In this document: one piece after another, positions 1 to 7,807 of the stretch
Layout of the letters: every line of letters starts with the position of its first letter
Position numbering within the stretch: the stretch's first letter is position 1
NCBI RefSeq assembly: GCF_030813915.1
Contig: NZ_JAUSUJ010000008.1
Location: forward strand, 168,201 to 232,200
DNA: 64,000 bases
Direction of reading: 5' to 3'
Source: Rhodoplanes tepidamans
GTDB taxonomy: Bacteria; Pseudomonadota; Alphaproteobacteria; Rhizobiales; Xanthobacteraceae
The notes under the pieces: model-generated
What the model was told of the DNA's origin: nothing
What the model saw: the letters and a program-made list of their open reading frames with translations, nothing else
Databases searched by the model: none
Made by a program: the position numbers and the translations under genes

Positions 1-649
1 TGGTCGAGGCCGGCAGCGCGGCCGACTGGAAGGAGCTGACGAAGGCCGCCAGCGCCTTCTTGAAGCTGGTCTGCGAGAGGCCGTCCTGGCGCAGCATGTA
101 TTCGCGCTCGTAGCGACGCACCGGATGGATGCCGGCGACCAGACGGGCGTCGTCGAACTTGTCGAGCTCGTTCTCGATCTGCCGCACCGTGTTGCGCAGC
201 GCCCCTTCGAGGCCGCCGTCGTTGGAGAGGCCCATGGTCCGCTTGGCGGCGACCGCGGTGGCGAAGTGGCCGGCGTAACGCTCCATGCCGGCCCGCGCCT
301 TGCCGGCCTTCTCGGCGAGATCGGCCTCGCCCATCTCGGCCAGCTTTCCCTGCAGGTCCTTGAAGCCGGCGAGCAACTTGGCGACCGCCTGCTCGTGATC
401 CTTCAGCCGCATCTCGTCGCCGGTCAGCATGAACTCCTTCTCGGCGTCGCGGGCCTGGAACATCGCGGCGGAGACCCCGGTCGCCAGCGTGGCGACGGCG
501 CTCGCGCGGTCGGCGGCGCGCTCGTAGCGCTCCTGCGTGCTCGCGCCGAGGAGATAGAATCCACCGACGAAACAGAGGCCGAGCAGACCCACGGCGCCGA
601 TCGACGCGATCTTCAGCTGAAGGCTCATGCGGAAGGAAGGAAGCGACAT
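1..649 (-). CDS. Methyl-accepting chemotaxis protein, N-terminal part (cut by window edge)
   Basis: About 216 residues are visible on the minus strand; the C-terminus, where HAMP and signalling domains would lie, falls outside the window. The protein begins with a short cytoplasmic stretch and one membrane segment (GAVGLLGLCFVGGFYLL, around residues 18-34). An alpha-helical periplasmic region follows, containing EKEFMLTGDE and RRYEREYMLRQD. Paired motifs of this kind are typical of the HBM (helical bimodular) ligand-binding domain of chemoreceptors. I chose the ATG at 649; an internal ATG at 627 (MSLQLKI) is also possible, and a GGGG stretch sits just upstream of 649. The role as a transmembrane chemoreceptor sensing a small organic ligand is inferred from the family. 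The gene is divergent from the lytic transglycosylase gene. Confidence 0.85.
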   Translation of the reverse strand, partial: MSLPSFRMSLQLKIASIGAVGLLGLCFVGGFYLLGASTQERYERAADRASAVATLATGVSAAMFQARDAEKEFMLTGDEMRLKDHEQAVAKLLAGFKDLQGKLAEMGEADLAEKAGKARAGMERYAGHFATAVAAKRTMGLSNDGGLEGALRNTVRQIENELDKFDDARLVAGIHPVRRYEREYMLRQDGLSQTSFKKALAAFVSSFQSAALPAST

Positions 650-953
650 GGTTGGCCCCGGTATTCCGACTGCGACGGACTAGTCCTCCCATGCCTGGGT
701 TAAAAACCTGTTGTTGCAGAGCCGCCGCACTGTGGCCGACGTGATTTTGCCGGCATTTCATTACCTTCAGGCTGCACGAGCTCGTCACGAATATTCTCGT
801 GAAATGCGAGTTTCGACGTATTCGTGCCGGATGGTTTCCGCTTCCCCACCGTTTTCGGGCTAGCCGCACGGCGATTTTCGACGTTTTTTCACGACCCGCT
901 CCCAACCGCGCCGAAACCCCTTAGGATTTCCTCGAATCGCCCGGGAGGACCAC
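650..953. promoter_or_regulatory. Intergenic region between divergent genes
   Basis: This 304-base stretch separates the chemoreceptor and transglycosylase genes and has no convincing gene. It is more AT-rich than its surroundings and must hold both promoters. A small inverted repeat, CACGA-ATATTC-TCGTG, lies at 786-801. A GGGAGGA ribosome-binding site sits at 943-949, just before the GTG start of the transglycosylase. Confidence 0.5.
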
Positions 954-2213
954 GTGCGCCCTGACGACCCGAAGAGTGCCGGACCCGACACCCTGACCCG
1001 TCGCCGCCTTCTCCTCGGCGTCGGCGGTCTCGCGGCCGTGGCGGCCGCCCCGGCCGCCGCCGTCGCGGCGAGCCCGTCCTTCGAGCAGTGGCGCGCCGCC
1101 TTCAGGGCGAAGGCGCTGCGCCGCGGCATCTCGGAGGCGACCTGGGACCGGGTGATGACCGGCCTGAAGCCGGACACCAGCGTCTACGCCCTGCAGCGCG
1201 CCCAGCCGGAGTTCCAGGAGGCGCTCTGGCAGTACCTGAACCGGCGCGTCTCCGACTGGCGCATCATCACCGGGCGGCAGCGCGCCGTGGAGCAGAAGGC
1301 ACTGCTGGAGCGGATCGAGCGCGAGTACCGGGTCGACCGCTTCATCGTGCTGGCGCTGTGGGGGGTCGAGTCGAGCTACGGCGACGTCATCGACAATCGC
1401 AAGTACATGCGCCCGGTGCTGCCGGCCCTGGTGGCGCTCGCCTGGGGCGAGCCGCGCCGCCGCGCCTACTGGGAACAGGAGCTGCTCAACGCCCTCGTCA
1501 TCGTCGACCGCGGCTGGGGCACGCCGCAGGAGATGATCGGCTCGTGGGCCGGCGCCATGGGTCACACCCAGTGGATGCCCGAGGTGTGGCTCAACATGGG
1601 GGTCGATTTCGACGGCGACGGACGCATCTCGCCGTTCGGCCGGCCCGACGACGCGCTCGCCGGCGCCGCCCGCTATCTGCTGCAGCGCGGCAAGTACCAG
1701 CAGGGCGAGGCGTGGGGATGCGAGGCGCGGCTGCCGGCCGGCTTCAACAGCCGCCTCGCCGACCGCAAGACCTACCGGTCCTATGCGAAGTGGGCCGAGC
1801 TCGGGGTGACCCGGGCCGACGGCGCCGCCTTCGCCCATCCCGGCCACCAGGTCCGGCTCGCCGTGCCGGTCGCCGGCGGCCCGGCCTTCCTGATCGGCCG
1901 GAACTTCCAGTCGATCTACTCGTACAATCCGGCCTTCTCCTACGCGCTGGCGATCGTCCATCTGGCCGACCGGCTGCGCGGCCGGGGACCGCTCGTCCAG
2001 CCCTTCCCGGGCGGCGAGCGCACCCCGACGCTGGCCGAGGTGCAGGAGATCCAGCGCCGCCTCACCGCCGCCGGCTTCGACACCGACGGCACCGACGGCC
2101 GGGTCGGCCGCGACACCATGCGGGCCGTGGCGGCGTTCCAGCGCAGGACCGGGATGGAGGTCGACGGCTATGCCGGCCTGAAGGTGCTGGCCCGCCTGCG
2201 CCAGGGCGGGTGA
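954..2213 (+). CDS. Lytic murein transglycosylase, MltB family
   Basis: A 419-residue periplasmic enzyme expected to cleave the MurNAc-GlcNAc bond in peptidoglycan, forming a 1,6-anhydro product. The N-terminus has a Tat-like or hydrophobic export signal (TRRRLLLGVGG, then an Ala-rich core to about residue 40). The SLT_2/MltB catalytic domain covers about residues 43-345. The catalytic Glu is probably residue 139 in WGVESSYG, and further family motifs are MGHTQWMP and DFDGDG. A PG_binding_1 domain occupies about residues 360-417. The start is a GTG with a strong GGGAGGA site 5 bases upstream, and no ATG competes. Length and domain order are normal for the family. The next gene, a thiamine-diphosphate enzyme, is functionally unrelated. 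Confidence 0.93.
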   Translation: MRPDDPKSAGPDTLTRRRLLLGVGGLAAVAAAPAAAVAASPSFEQWRAAFRAKALRRGISEATWDRVMTGLKPDTSVYALQRAQPEFQEALWQYLNRRVSDWRIITGRQRAVEQKALLERIEREYRVDRFIVLALWGVESSYGDVIDNRKYMRPVLPALVALAWGEPRRRAYWEQELLNALVIVDRGWGTPQEMIGSWAGAMGHTQWMPEVWLNMGVDFDGDGRISPFGRPDDALAGAARYLLQRGKYQQGEAWGCEARLPAGFNSRLADRKTYRSYAKWAELGVTRADGAAFAHPGHQVRLAVPVAGGPAFLIGRNFQSIYSYNPAFSYALAIVHLADRLRGRGPLVQPFPGGERTPTLAEVQEIQRRLTAAGFDTDGTDGRVGRDTMRAVAAFQRRTGMEVDGYAGLKVLARLRQGG

Positions 2214-2288
2214 GGACCGTCGGCTCTGTTGCGCCGCGTCACGCGATCGGATTTGCTTGGCGTCCCTTCAGTGCAGGACCCCCGATCG

Positions 2289-4106
2289 ATGACCTCCCAT
2301 GACGTTTCCGGCCGGCCCGCCTCCCGGGCCGCAGAGGCCGGACCTTCCGCCGTCGAGCGCCCCGCCGGCGGCGGCAGCAACGCCCCGCAGTTCGGCAGCG
2401 ACGTCGTCGCCGACATGCTGCGCAGCCTCGACATTCCGTGGATCGCCCTCAACCCGGGCGCCAGCTATCGCGGCCTGCACGACAGCCTGGTCAACCATCT
2501 CGGCAACGCGGCGCCGCAGATGCTGCTCTGCCTGCACGAGGAGTCGGCCGTGGCGATCGCCCACGGCTGGGCCAAGGTGACGGACCGCGCCATGGCGGTC
2601 GCGGTGCACTCCAATGTCGGCCTGATGCACGCCACCATGGGCATCTTCAACGCGTGGTGCGACCGCATGCCGATGCTGATCCTCGGCGCCACCGGCCCGA
2701 TGGACGCCGCCAGGCGCCGGCCGTGGATCGAGTGGATCCACACGGCGCGAGACCAGGCCGCCCTGGTGCGTCACTACACCAAGTGGGACGACCAGCCGTC
2801 CTCGCCGGCCGCGGCGCGGGAATCGCTGATGCGCGCCTGGTGGCTCGCCAACAGCACCCCGAAGGCACCGACCTACGTGGTGCTCGACGTCGAGCTGCAG
2901 GAGGCGCCGCTGCCGGCCCCCCTGCCCCCGCTCGACACGGCGCGCTTCGTGCCGGCGATCGACTCCGGGCCGCCGGCGGACGCCGTCGCGCGCGCCGCCG
3001 CGCTCCTCGCCAGGGCCGAGCGGCCGCTGATCCTCGCCGGCCGCGTCTCCCGCGACCTCGCCGCCTGGGACCGCCGCGTCGCCCTGGCCGAGGCGCTGCA
3101 GGCCCGGGTCGCGACCAACCTGAAGGCCGCCGCCGCCTTTCCGACCGACCACCCGCTGCACGCCTTCCCGGCCGCGACCTTCCCGGGCGAGGCGATGACG
3201 GCGGCGATGCGCGAGGCCGACGTCATCCTGAGCCTCGACTGGATCGACCTCGCCGGCACCCTGAAGGCCCTCGGCGCCCCGCCGGCCGCGACCGTGATCC
3301 AGGCCTCGCTCGACCACCAGCTCCACAACGGCTGGAGCATGGACCACCAGGGACTGCCGCCCGTCGACCTGATGATCGCCGCCGACCCGGATGCCACCGT
3401 GGCGGCGCTGCTCGCCGCGCTCGGCGACCGCGCCAGGCCGGCGGCCGCGCTGGCGCCCCCCGTGGCGCCCGCGGCCGGCGCGCCGGCGCCGGCCGAGGGA
3501 CCGATCTCGGTGGAGAACCTCGCCCGCACGCTGCGGGCGGCGCTCGGCGACGCGCCGGCGGCGCTCGCCCACACCACCATCTCGTGGCAGGGCCAGTGGT
3601 GGCCGTTCCGCCATCCGCTCGACTTCCTCGGCTCGGACGGCGGCGGCGGCCTCGGCGCCGGACCGGGGCTCGCGGTCGGGGCGGCGCTGGCGCTGAAGGA
3701 CACCGACCGGCTGGCCGTCGCGGTGTGCGGTGACGGCGACTTCCTGATGGGCGTGACGGCGATCTGGACCGCCGTGCACTACCGGCTGCCGCTGCTGATC
3801 GTCGTCGCCAACAACCGCTCCTTCTACAACGACGAGGTCCACCAGGAGCGGGTCGCGCTGATGCGCGGCCGGCCGGTCGAGAACAAGTGGATCGGCCAGC
3901 GCATCGACGATCCCGACATCGACCTCGCCGCGATGGCGCGGGCGCAGGGCGCCACCGGATTCGGCCCGGTGCGGCGCGGCGACGCCCTCGCCCCGACGCT
4001 GTCCCAGGCCGTCGCGGCGGCGCGGGCCGGCGATGTCGTGGTCGTCGACGTGCGGGTCGAGCCCGGCTACGGGGCGGTCGCGGCAGCGCTCACCCGGGCG
4101 CCGTAA
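2289..4106 (+). CDS. Thiamine diphosphate-dependent enzyme, acetolactate synthase/decarboxylase superfamily
   Basis: A 605-residue cytosolic protein with the three-domain layout of the acetolactate synthase, pyruvate oxidase and benzoylformate decarboxylase superfamily. The N-terminal pyrimidine-binding domain carries the conserved Glu in LHEESAVAIAHG (about residues 81-92). A central domain follows after an Ala/Pro-rich linker. The C-terminal diphosphate domain has GDGDF starting near residue 481, followed by VANNRSF near 505, the usual ThDP/Mg motif. The substrate cannot be read from the sequence. The remnant at 4501-4728 resembles 4,5-dihydroxyphthalate decarboxylase, which hints that a 2-keto-acid or aromatic pathway once lay nearby; this is weak inference. 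I chose the ATG at 2289; a TTG at 2229 would add 20 residues without conserved character. Confidence 0.85.
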   Translation: MTSHDVSGRPASRAAEAGPSAVERPAGGGSNAPQFGSDVVADMLRSLDIPWIALNPGASYRGLHDSLVNHLGNAAPQMLLCLHEESAVAIAHGWAKVTDRAMAVAVHSNVGLMHATMGIFNAWCDRMPMLILGATGPMDAARRRPWIEWIHTARDQAALVRHYTKWDDQPSSPAAARESLMRAWWLANSTPKAPTYVVLDVELQEAPLPAPLPPLDTARFVPAIDSGPPADAVARAAALLARAERPLILAGRVSRDLAAWDRRVALAEALQARVATNLKAAAAFPTDHPLHAFPAATFPGEAMTAAMREADVILSLDWIDLAGTLKALGAPPAATVIQASLDHQLHNGWSMDHQGLPPVDLMIAADPDATVAALLAALGDRARPAAALAPPVAPAAGAPAPAEGPISVENLARTLRAALGDAPAALAHTTISWQGQWWPFRHPLDFLGSDGGGGLGAGPGLAVGAALALKDTDRLAVAVCGDGDFLMGVTAIWTAVHYRLPLLIVVANNRSFYNDEVHQERVALMRGRPVENKWIGQRIDDPDIDLAAMARAQGATGFGPVRRGDALAPTLSQAVAAARAGDVVVVDVRVEPGYGAVAAALTRAP

Positions 4107-4217
4107 TGCCTCCGGCCGGCGGCGCGCGATCGTGCCGTCGGCCGGTCCGCCGTTTTCGACGCTCACCCTTGAGGACTATCGCGGTTGCGTTAGAATAACC
4201 TCGAAGGGGAGGTCGCC

Positions 4218-4484
4218 ATGGGACTGGTCGCCACCACCTTGGTGTCCGAAACTGCGGTCCACGCGCGCTTCTCGGACCGGCCGGATTTGACCGCCGCCAC
4301 CCAGTGGTTCGAGTTCCAGGTGCCGCTCGCGGAGCTGGACATCGTCGAGCCACGGCCGGTCCATCCGCGCAACTCACAGACGCGCTTCATCAGCGCGGCC
4401 AAGCTCGCCGCGCTGCGCCACCTCTACAAGATGATCGGCGCCGAGATCGTCCGGCTGCAGGACGAGCTGCGCAAGCCGGAGTGA
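4218..4484 (+). CDS. Small conserved-type hypothetical protein
   Basis: An 88-residue soluble protein with a strong ribosome-binding site, GGGGAGG at 4206-4212, six bases before the ATG. It has no signal peptide or membrane segment. The C-terminal third is predicted helical and charged (AAKLAALRHLYKMIGAEIVRLQDELRKPE region, with heptad-like hydrophobic spacing), so a dimerising helix is possible. I do not recognise the family. Third-position GC is high and matches the neighbours, supporting a real gene. It lies 112 bases after the ThDP enzyme on the same strand and may share its transcript. Confidence 0.6.
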   Translation: MGLVATTLVSETAVHARFSDRPDLTAATQWFEFQVPLAELDIVEPRPVHPRNSQTRFISAAKLAALRHLYKMIGAEIVRLQDELRKPE

Positions 4485-4500
4485 TCCGGCGGGTCTCGCC

Positions 4501-4728
4501 TCAGGACTTGAAGGTTGCCCAGGTCGACGGGTGGAACAGCTCGTCGACCGACAGGCGTCGCGACGACAGCCCCTGAGTGTGGTGATGGTGCAGGAAGGCG
4601 TCGAGCGTCGTCCGGTTGGCCTCTACGCCATAGGGCCAGAAGGCGCGGATCGGACGGGGGTGGCGGCCGCGGCGCGCGCGACCGGCGGCCAGTATGGCGA
4701 GGGACTTCCGGCCGCGATAGCGCTCCGT
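4501..4728 (-). pseudogene. Remnant of a 4,5-dihydroxyphthalate decarboxylase-like / substrate-binding-protein-like gene
   Basis: Reading the minus strand gives an open C-terminal fragment of about 75 residues ending at the TGA at 4503-4501. It contains PYGVEANRTTLDAFLHHHH, then SSRRLSVDELFHPSTWATF. The pattern PYG(I/V)EANR-TL-F---H-QGL---R-(x)-ELF matches the end of 4,5-dihydroxyphthalate decarboxylase and related ABC-binding-protein-fold proteins, as I recall that family. A TGA at 4731-4729 interrupts the frame, no start codon or ribosome site precedes it, and nothing recognisable continues upstream. It therefore looks like the surviving 3' end of a deleted gene. The family assignment is from memory of motif shape. 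Confidence 0.55.
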
Positions 4729-4846
4729 TCACCATGACGCCGCTCGCCCGGACGGCGGCGGCCCGAGGCCGCTAAGATGGGGGTCGCCTGCCGCACCGGG
4801 CGAGCCGCCGGTGCACATCCCCGTCGATGCGAGACCGAGCCGCGCC

Positions 4847-5305
4847 ATGCGACGAGTCACGACTGCCCTGATCGTCATGGCCGCGACCGTGGCGGCCGCC
4901 GTCGCGGCGCCCGGCGGCGGCGTGGTCGCCGACGACCTCGCGCTCTACAACGCGGCGGTCGGCGACGCCGAGGCCCGCAACCGCGCCGCCCTGCTCGCCA
5001 TCGCCGAGCGCGACCGCCCACGGGCCCGTGCCGCGCTCGCGGCACTGCGCGAGGCGTTCACGGCGCTGGCGGATCGTTTCGGCAAGTCGCACATCCTCGC
5101 CCTGAAGGGCGAGCCGGACGGAGTCACCATCATGGTCGACGTGCCGATGCGCATCGTCACGGCGCAGATGATGATCGACTTCGGCCGTCCCGACGTCGCC
5201 GCCTCGTCGCTGCTCGCGGTGTGCCGGCTCCTGGTCTCGCTGCACGTCCCGCCGGATCCGTCGGCGTCCGCCGCGTGCGAGGCGGACCGGCCCGACCGGC
5301 CCTGA
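4847..5305 (+). CDS. Secreted or periplasmic hypothetical protein
   Basis: A 152-residue protein with a clear signal peptide (MRRVTTALIVMAATVAAAVAAP, cleavage around residues 21-27). The mature part is Ala-rich and helical (EARNRAALLAIAERDRPRAR), with a later segment VTIMVDVPMRIVTAQMMID. Two Cys residues lie near the C-terminus. I do not recognise a family. The ATG at 4847 is preferred because it places the signal peptide at the very N-terminus; a GTG at 4811 in the same frame would add 12 residues. Neither start has a strong ribosome site. It stands alone, with the next gene convergent. Confidence 0.5.
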   Translation: MRRVTTALIVMAATVAAAVAAPGGGVVADDLALYNAAVGDAEARNRAALLAIAERDRPRARAALAALREAFTALADRFGKSHILALKGEPDGVTIMVDVPMRIVTAQMMIDFGRPDVAASSLLAVCRLLVSLHVPPDPSASAACEADRPDRP

Positions 5306-5337
5306 CCGGCACGGCCCGCGGTTCGCTCGCGGTCGCG

Positions 5338-5682
5338 TCAGAACCCGTCGCGCCGGCGTGCGCTCGCGGCGACGCGCTTGACGATTCGACGCAGGCGGCG
5401 GCCGGGCGACGCCGGCGCCGCCTCGCCGCTGCTCCGGCCGCGCCGCCGTCGCGGCTCCATGCCCCTCGCCGGCGGATCCGGATGGCGACGCTTCAGCCGG
5501 CCGATGATCTCGTCGACCACGAGATCGAGAAGCGCGCGCGCGAGGCCGGCCCGGTCCTCCGACCGGCGGTCGTCGCGACCGCCATCGATCTCGCCGGGCG
5601 CTGCGACGGCGTCGGCCCGATCGGACCCGGATCGCGACTCGCGCCGCCCGACCGGACGGCCGCGGTCGTCCAACTCCGTCAT
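5338..5682 (-). CDS. Arg-rich hypothetical protein
   Basis: A 114-residue, highly charged soluble protein. I chose the ATG at 5682 (MTELDDRG) because CAGGAGG lies about five bases upstream; a longer reading from 5790 would lack such a site. The middle contains a plausible helix (ALLDLVVDEIIGRLKRRH) and the C-terminal half is a low-complexity Arg/Pro/Ala tail (RRRRGRSSGEAAP, RRLRRIVKRVAASARRR) that could bind nucleic acid or membranes. I do not recognise it. The low complexity could partly be a product of high GC, but the ribosome site supports translation. Confidence 0.45.
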   Translation of the reverse strand: MTELDDRGRPVGRRESRSGSDRADAVAAPGEIDGGRDDRRSEDRAGLARALLDLVVDEIIGRLKRRHPDPPARGMEPRRRRGRSSGEAAPASPGRRLRRIVKRVAASARRRDGF

Positions 5683-5919
5683 GTTGGCCTCCTGCCGCAT
5701 GTCACCGGTGCGCGATCGGGACACGCGCCCCTTCGGGACGCGACGATCGTTCGCATCGGCAGAGTGCCGCCGGGCAGCCAGCCCAATCATCCCGGCGACC
5801 GTTCAATCGGCGAAGTATAGCGGGCGACTCGACGGCCGGGATCACCGTACCGTTGCGGCGTCCGGTCGCTGTGCGGTGCGAAAATCGGCGACCTTCGTCA
5901 TCCCGCTGTCATATGCGGG

Positions 5920-6339
5920 CTATTCCGGCTCGGCGCCGCCCCGGCTGCGCTCCGCCCGCTCGGGCGGCTGACGGTAGTTGATGACGACGCAGGCCGCCGC
6001 CAGCACCAGAATGGCGACGCTCTCGTACAGCAGATTGACGGGCGGCTGATCCTTGCCCTGCAGGATCACCAGCCGCGCCAGCGCCGTGATGGCGATGAAC
6101 AGCGGCAGCGTGATCGGGATCTTCTTGCTGTCGTAATAGACGCCGACCATGGCGAGGACCTCGACATAGATGAACATCAGGAGCAGGTCCTCGAGCGCGA
6201 CCTTGATGCCGAGGACGAGGGCGTAGACCTCCTGGGCCATCGCCACCACGGTGAAGAATGCGATGCCGAGCAGGAACGCGTTCTCCACCTGATGGATGAC
6301 CCGGCTGGTCAGGCCGGTGCGGAAATTCGTCTTCACCAT
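5920..6339 (-). CDS. psiE: PsiE-family (phosphate-starvation-inducible-like) membrane protein
   Basis: A 139-residue inner-membrane protein with four predicted transmembrane helices: about residues 18-38 (FLLGIAFFTVVAMAQEVYALVL), 48-68, 78-95 (PITLPLFIAITALARLVIL) and 108-125. The pattern and the segment MFIYVEVLAMVGVYYDSKKI match the PsiE/DUF family as I know it. Molecular function is unknown even in E. coli, where expression rises in phosphate starvation. The ATG at 6339 (MVKTNFRT) has AAAGG nearby and gives the normal family length; an in-frame start at 6435 would add 32 unusual residues. It is monocistronic, downstream of a response regulator on the same strand. Confidence 0.75.
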   Translation of the reverse strand: MVKTNFRTGLTSRVIHQVENAFLLGIAFFTVVAMAQEVYALVLGIKVALEDLLLMFIYVEVLAMVGVYYDSKKIPITLPLFIAITALARLVILQGKDQPPVNLLYESVAILVLAAACVVINYRQPPERAERSRGGAEPE

Positions 6340-6506
6340 ATCGATCAGCCTTTGCTGGCGGCCACGCCGGAAAATCCGGAGGACCTCGCGGCCCGCCGGT
6401 ATCGCATGGTGGAGCGGAACGAAGCCCGGGCTCAAGCCCGCCCGCGGTCGCAGGCCGCAGCGGCGCCACGCCGTCGGCCGAAGCGCCGCCGCCGCTATCG
6501 CGAGGC

Positions 6507-6950
6507 TTACGCGGATCGCGCGATCGACTGCGGGGTGGCCGCCTCGAAGCGCGCACGCAGGGCGGCGAGATCGATCGGCTTGGTCAGCGGCGCGAGCAGA
6601 TCGAGGTCGCGGCTGCGACCCGTCTCGGCGACGGCCCGGACGCTCGCCTCGTCCATGCCGCTGACGACCAGGACGGGTTTGTCGAAGCCGAGCCTGGCGA
6701 GCGCATCGAGCACGTCGTGCGCGCCGCGCGGGCCGAGATTGATGTCGAGCGTGACCAGGTCGAAGGCGTGCGATCCGAGCAGGAGCTCCGCGTCCTCCAC
6801 GGTCGCGGCCCCGATCGCGGCGAGGCCGGCCCGGTCGGCCACCCGGCAGATGATGGTGCGGGTGGTGGCGTCGTCGTCGATGACGAGGACGGTTCTCCTG
6901 GACTGGGCACGTTGCGGCGCGGGCTTCGGCGGGCAGGCGGAAACGGGCAA
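6507..6950 (-). CDS. Single-domain response regulator (CheY-like receiver)
   Basis: A 147-residue protein made almost entirely of one receiver domain. The acidic pocket is D25-D26-D27 (VLVIDDDATT), the phospho-acceptor is probably D69 in VTLDINLG, the Ser switch residue is in LVVSGMDE, and the Lys is in PLTKPID. No output domain follows, so it should act by protein contact, for example on a flagellar motor or in a phosphorelay. The start is a TTG with an excellent GGAGGA site eight bases upstream; no ATG is available in frame before the receiver begins. No histidine kinase lies nearby, so its partner is elsewhere. Confidence 0.85.
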   Translation of the reverse strand: MPVSACPPKPAPQRAQSRRTVLVIDDDATTRTIICRVADRAGLAAIGAATVEDAELLLGSHAFDLVTLDINLGPRGAHDVLDALARLGFDKPVLVVSGMDEASVRAVAETGRSRDLDLLAPLTKPIDLAALRARFEAATPQSIARSA

Positions 6951-7146
6951 GACGGGTGTCCTCCGAATCGGGCGGGCGACGTCCGCTTGTCTCGTTTACC
7001 AGTACAGTTGCAAACGAAATGTAGACGCGGACGACAAAGAGTATCCGCGGAAATACAAAGACATGTTCGGGCGAATACCTCCGTGGGGCGTGCCGCCACC
7101 ACCGCGGGGAGCGGACCGCGGCGCACCGCCGCGTCGCCCCGCCGTA

Positions 7147-7350
7147 TCAGCCCGGCGCCCCCGTCCCGCCGTGCTTGGCGTGCCATTTGGGGCCCGGGCC
7201 GCGCATGTAGTGCGCCTCCGGCCGGTACGGGTCGGCGAGCGAGAGTAGGCTGCGCCGGCACTGCGCCGCGACCACGCTCCACCGCGCCCGGGCGCGCGAG
7301 ACGGTGCGGACCAGCGGAACGAAACCGAGCGTGAGACAGGGCCCGCCCAT
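7147..7350 (-). CDS. Small hypothetical protein downstream of a Cys-rich small protein
   Basis: A 67-residue protein with a strong TGAGGAG ribosome site before its ATG. Its start is ten bases from the stop of the upstream gene, so the two are almost certainly cotranscribed. It has two Cys residues, an internal region VSRARARWSVVAAQCRRSL, and a polar C-terminus (YMRGPGPKWHAKHGG). I recognise no domain. Gene spacing and the ribosome site are the main support. Confidence 0.5.
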   Translation of the reverse strand: MGGPCLTLGFVPLVRTVSRARARWSVVAAQCRRSLLSLADPYRPEAHYMRGPGPKWHAKHGGTGAPG

Positions 7351-7360
7351 CGCCGGCTCC

Positions 7361-7594
7361 TCAGTGGGCCCGGCGGCGCGGCGCCGGACGATGCGCCCGC
7401 ACCCGCATCACGACGTCGAAATAGGCGCCGCTCCGATCGGCCGGGTGCGGCTGCCGGGTTCCGCAGGTGCGGCAGACGAGAAGCGCCGCCGTCTTCCGCC
7501 GCGTCGCCGCACACGGGGTGGCGACCGGAGCCAGCGCTTCGTCGCAGACGGCGCACAGCGCGGGCGATGACATCGTGTCGTCGGGGGTCGACAT
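7361..7594 (-). CDS. Small zinc-ribbon-like hypothetical protein
   Basis: A 77-residue protein with two CxxC pairs: CAVC near residues 16-19 and CRTC near residues 43-46, separated by about 23 residues. This spacing would suit a zinc ribbon or rubredoxin-like knuckle. The start MSTPDDT is preceded by AAAGGA nine bases upstream, so the ATG at 7594 is better than the longer reading from 7618. The C-terminal tail is Arg/His-rich. It forms a two-gene unit with the small gene at 7147-7350. Metal binding and a regulatory or adaptor role are inferred from the Cys pattern only. Confidence 0.55.
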   Translation of the reverse strand: MSTPDDTMSSPALCAVCDEALAPVATPCAATRRKTAALLVCRTCGTRQPHPADRSGAYFDVVMRVRAHRPAPRRRAH

Positions 7595-7807
7595 CGACCT
7601 GGTCCTTTCGCGAACCACCCACCAGCATCAGGGTCGGAAGTGAATCATCCTCCTCGTATGGCGAAAATCGGGATCAGCCCGCTTCGTAGGATTGCGAAGT
7701 GGTTAACCGGCGACGGGAGGAACGCCCTACCTCCCGGCGGGCGCGCAGGGGCGCGCGCCCGCTTTGCATGACAAGGCGGCGGTCGTGGGGCGGCCGCCCG
7801 CCGCGGA

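Noticed and set aside
125..703. Plus-strand open frame at the left edge
   Set aside because: The minus strand encodes a clear chemoreceptor N-terminus with a signal-anchor and HBM motifs; the plus frame has no family features.
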